Below are positions 32,034 to 32,296 of a DNA stretch of 32,296 nucleotides, in pieces. Numbering within the stretch: position 1 is the first letter of the stretch; each line of letters opens with the position of its first letter. Source of the DNA: Proteobacteria bacterium UBA1148 (GTDB lineage: Bacteria; Pseudomonadota; Gammaproteobacteria; Steroidobacterales; Rariloculaceae). The position numbers and the translations under genes were made by a program. Location of the stretch: assembly GCA_002311835.1 (NCBI GenBank), contig DBZY01000086.1, positions 823-33,118 of the forward strand, given 5' to 3'. A model generated the notes under the pieces. That model worked only from the letters and a program-made list of their open reading frames with translations, ran no database searches and was not told where the DNA came from.

Positions 32034-32296
32034 TCATAGCGAGCGTGCCTAATGTTGCTGTATATACTTATATATTCTCTATATAAGTGCTTCCCATTTT
32101 TTTGTAAGACGGCCCAACCAAAGAACTGAGAGACGTTGATGTAACCGTTTTCCAACTTCCGCAGTCGGGGGTCTTTCTTTATTTTACGGGTGTACCGAAT
32201 GCGGCCTTGCACACGGACCCTTGCCAACCTTTTTTCATCCTGGCTCGTTTGATATTTTTTGGGGTCAACCACCTCGGCGATCCACTCGACGACTTG
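31988..32296 (-). CDS. Unrecognised basic protein, C-terminal part, open at the window edge
   Basis: On the reverse strand an open frame enters from the right edge in frame (QVVEWIAEVVDPKKY) and continues through SQDEKRLARVRVQGRIRYTR, RKLENGYINVSQFFGWAVL and LYREYISIYSN to a stop at 31988. 102 residues are visible. It is basic, and I do not recognise a family. Since the first 8 codons before the GTG at 32272 are open, the gene probably starts outside the window. Its 3' end overlaps the convergent exonuclease gene by 46 nt. This is unusual, and the final residues (RWVSMTPRLPSSK) may be extension past an older stop. Confidence 0.45.
   Translation of the reverse strand, partial: QVVEWIAEVVDPKKYQTSQDEKRLARVRVQGRIRYTRKIKKDPRLRKLENGYINVSQFFGWAVLQKNGKHLYREYISIYSNIRHARYDQRWVSMTPRLPSSK
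32066..32088 (+). repeat. AT-rich 9-bp inverted repeat near the convergent gene ends
   Basis: ACTTATATA (32066-32074) and TATATAAGT (32080-32088) flank TTCTC; a T7 run follows at 32096-32102. It resembles a weak hairpin terminator for the exonuclease gene, but the stem is AT-rich and it also lies within the reverse-strand ORF. Confidence 0.35.

Noticed and set aside
1..32296. CRISPR array, insertion sequence or prophage
   Set aside because: There are no regularly spaced repeats, no transposase or integrase genes, and no long terminal inverted repeats; the only duplication is the 30-bp unit inside the TMEM220-like gene.

Overview
The window is a dense, mostly housekeeping stretch of a gammaproteobacterial chromosome of roughly even base composition. 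From suhB to mltF the order closely follows a block known from Escherichia coli (suhB-trmJ-isc-...-ndk-rlmN-rodZ-...-hisS-yfgM-bamB-der-xseA/guaB-guaA ... tadA-mltF). It is preceded by the classical queA-tgt-yajC-secD-secF operon. A partial AprA, a serine O-succinyltransferase-like MetX homologue and DUF6152-type secreted proteins suggest a free-living, probably aquatic lineage outside the enterobacteria. No species name can be supported from the sequence.

Layout. (1) 2-718: the C-terminal part of adenylylsulfate reductase alpha (AprA), then about 440 bases with a start-less ORF remnant. (2) 1127-3290: an ECF sigma factor with a good candidate autoregulatory promoter, an overlapping single-span anti-sigma-like gene and a secreted protein with two PDZ domains. 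(3) 3448-8778: queA, tgt, yajC, secD, secF. (4) 8852-9646: suhB, reverse strand, diverging from trmJ. (5) 9742-12457: trmJ and a shrunken isc locus: an IscS, an IscU-like protein lacking two of the three scaffold cysteines, and IscA; iscR, hscB, hscA, fdx and iscX are absent. (6) 12479-19580: ndk, rlmN, rodZ, hisS, yfgM, bamB, der. (7) 19699-20793: a MetX-family acyltransferase inserted between der and xseA, with its own promoter. (8) 20813-25346: xseA (reverse), guaB, guaA. (9) 25366-26553: a 38-residue helix-turn-helix ORF, yaiI, a 50-residue ORF whose stop overlaps the next start, and tadA. (10) 26567-28570: reverse-strand mltF, probably starting at CTG, and a TMEM220-like membrane protein. 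(11) 28571-31228: a leader with a hairpin and a six-codon ORF, then two secreted proteins sharing a C-terminal module. (12) 31440-32296: a DEDDh exonuclease and an unrecognised partial gene.

Together the genes cover tRNA modification (queA, tgt, trmJ, rlmN, tadA), protein export and envelope assembly (yajC-secDF, bamB, yfgM, rodZ, mltF), guanine nucleotide supply (guaBA, ndk) and sulfur or Fe-S metabolism (aprA, iscS, iscU-like, iscA, metX). The least ordinary parts are the degenerate isc locus, the sigma/anti-sigma/PDZ cassette, the paired DUF6152-type secreted proteins with their structured leader, and several small ORFs in gaps. I found no CRISPR array, tRNA, rRNA or intact mobile element.
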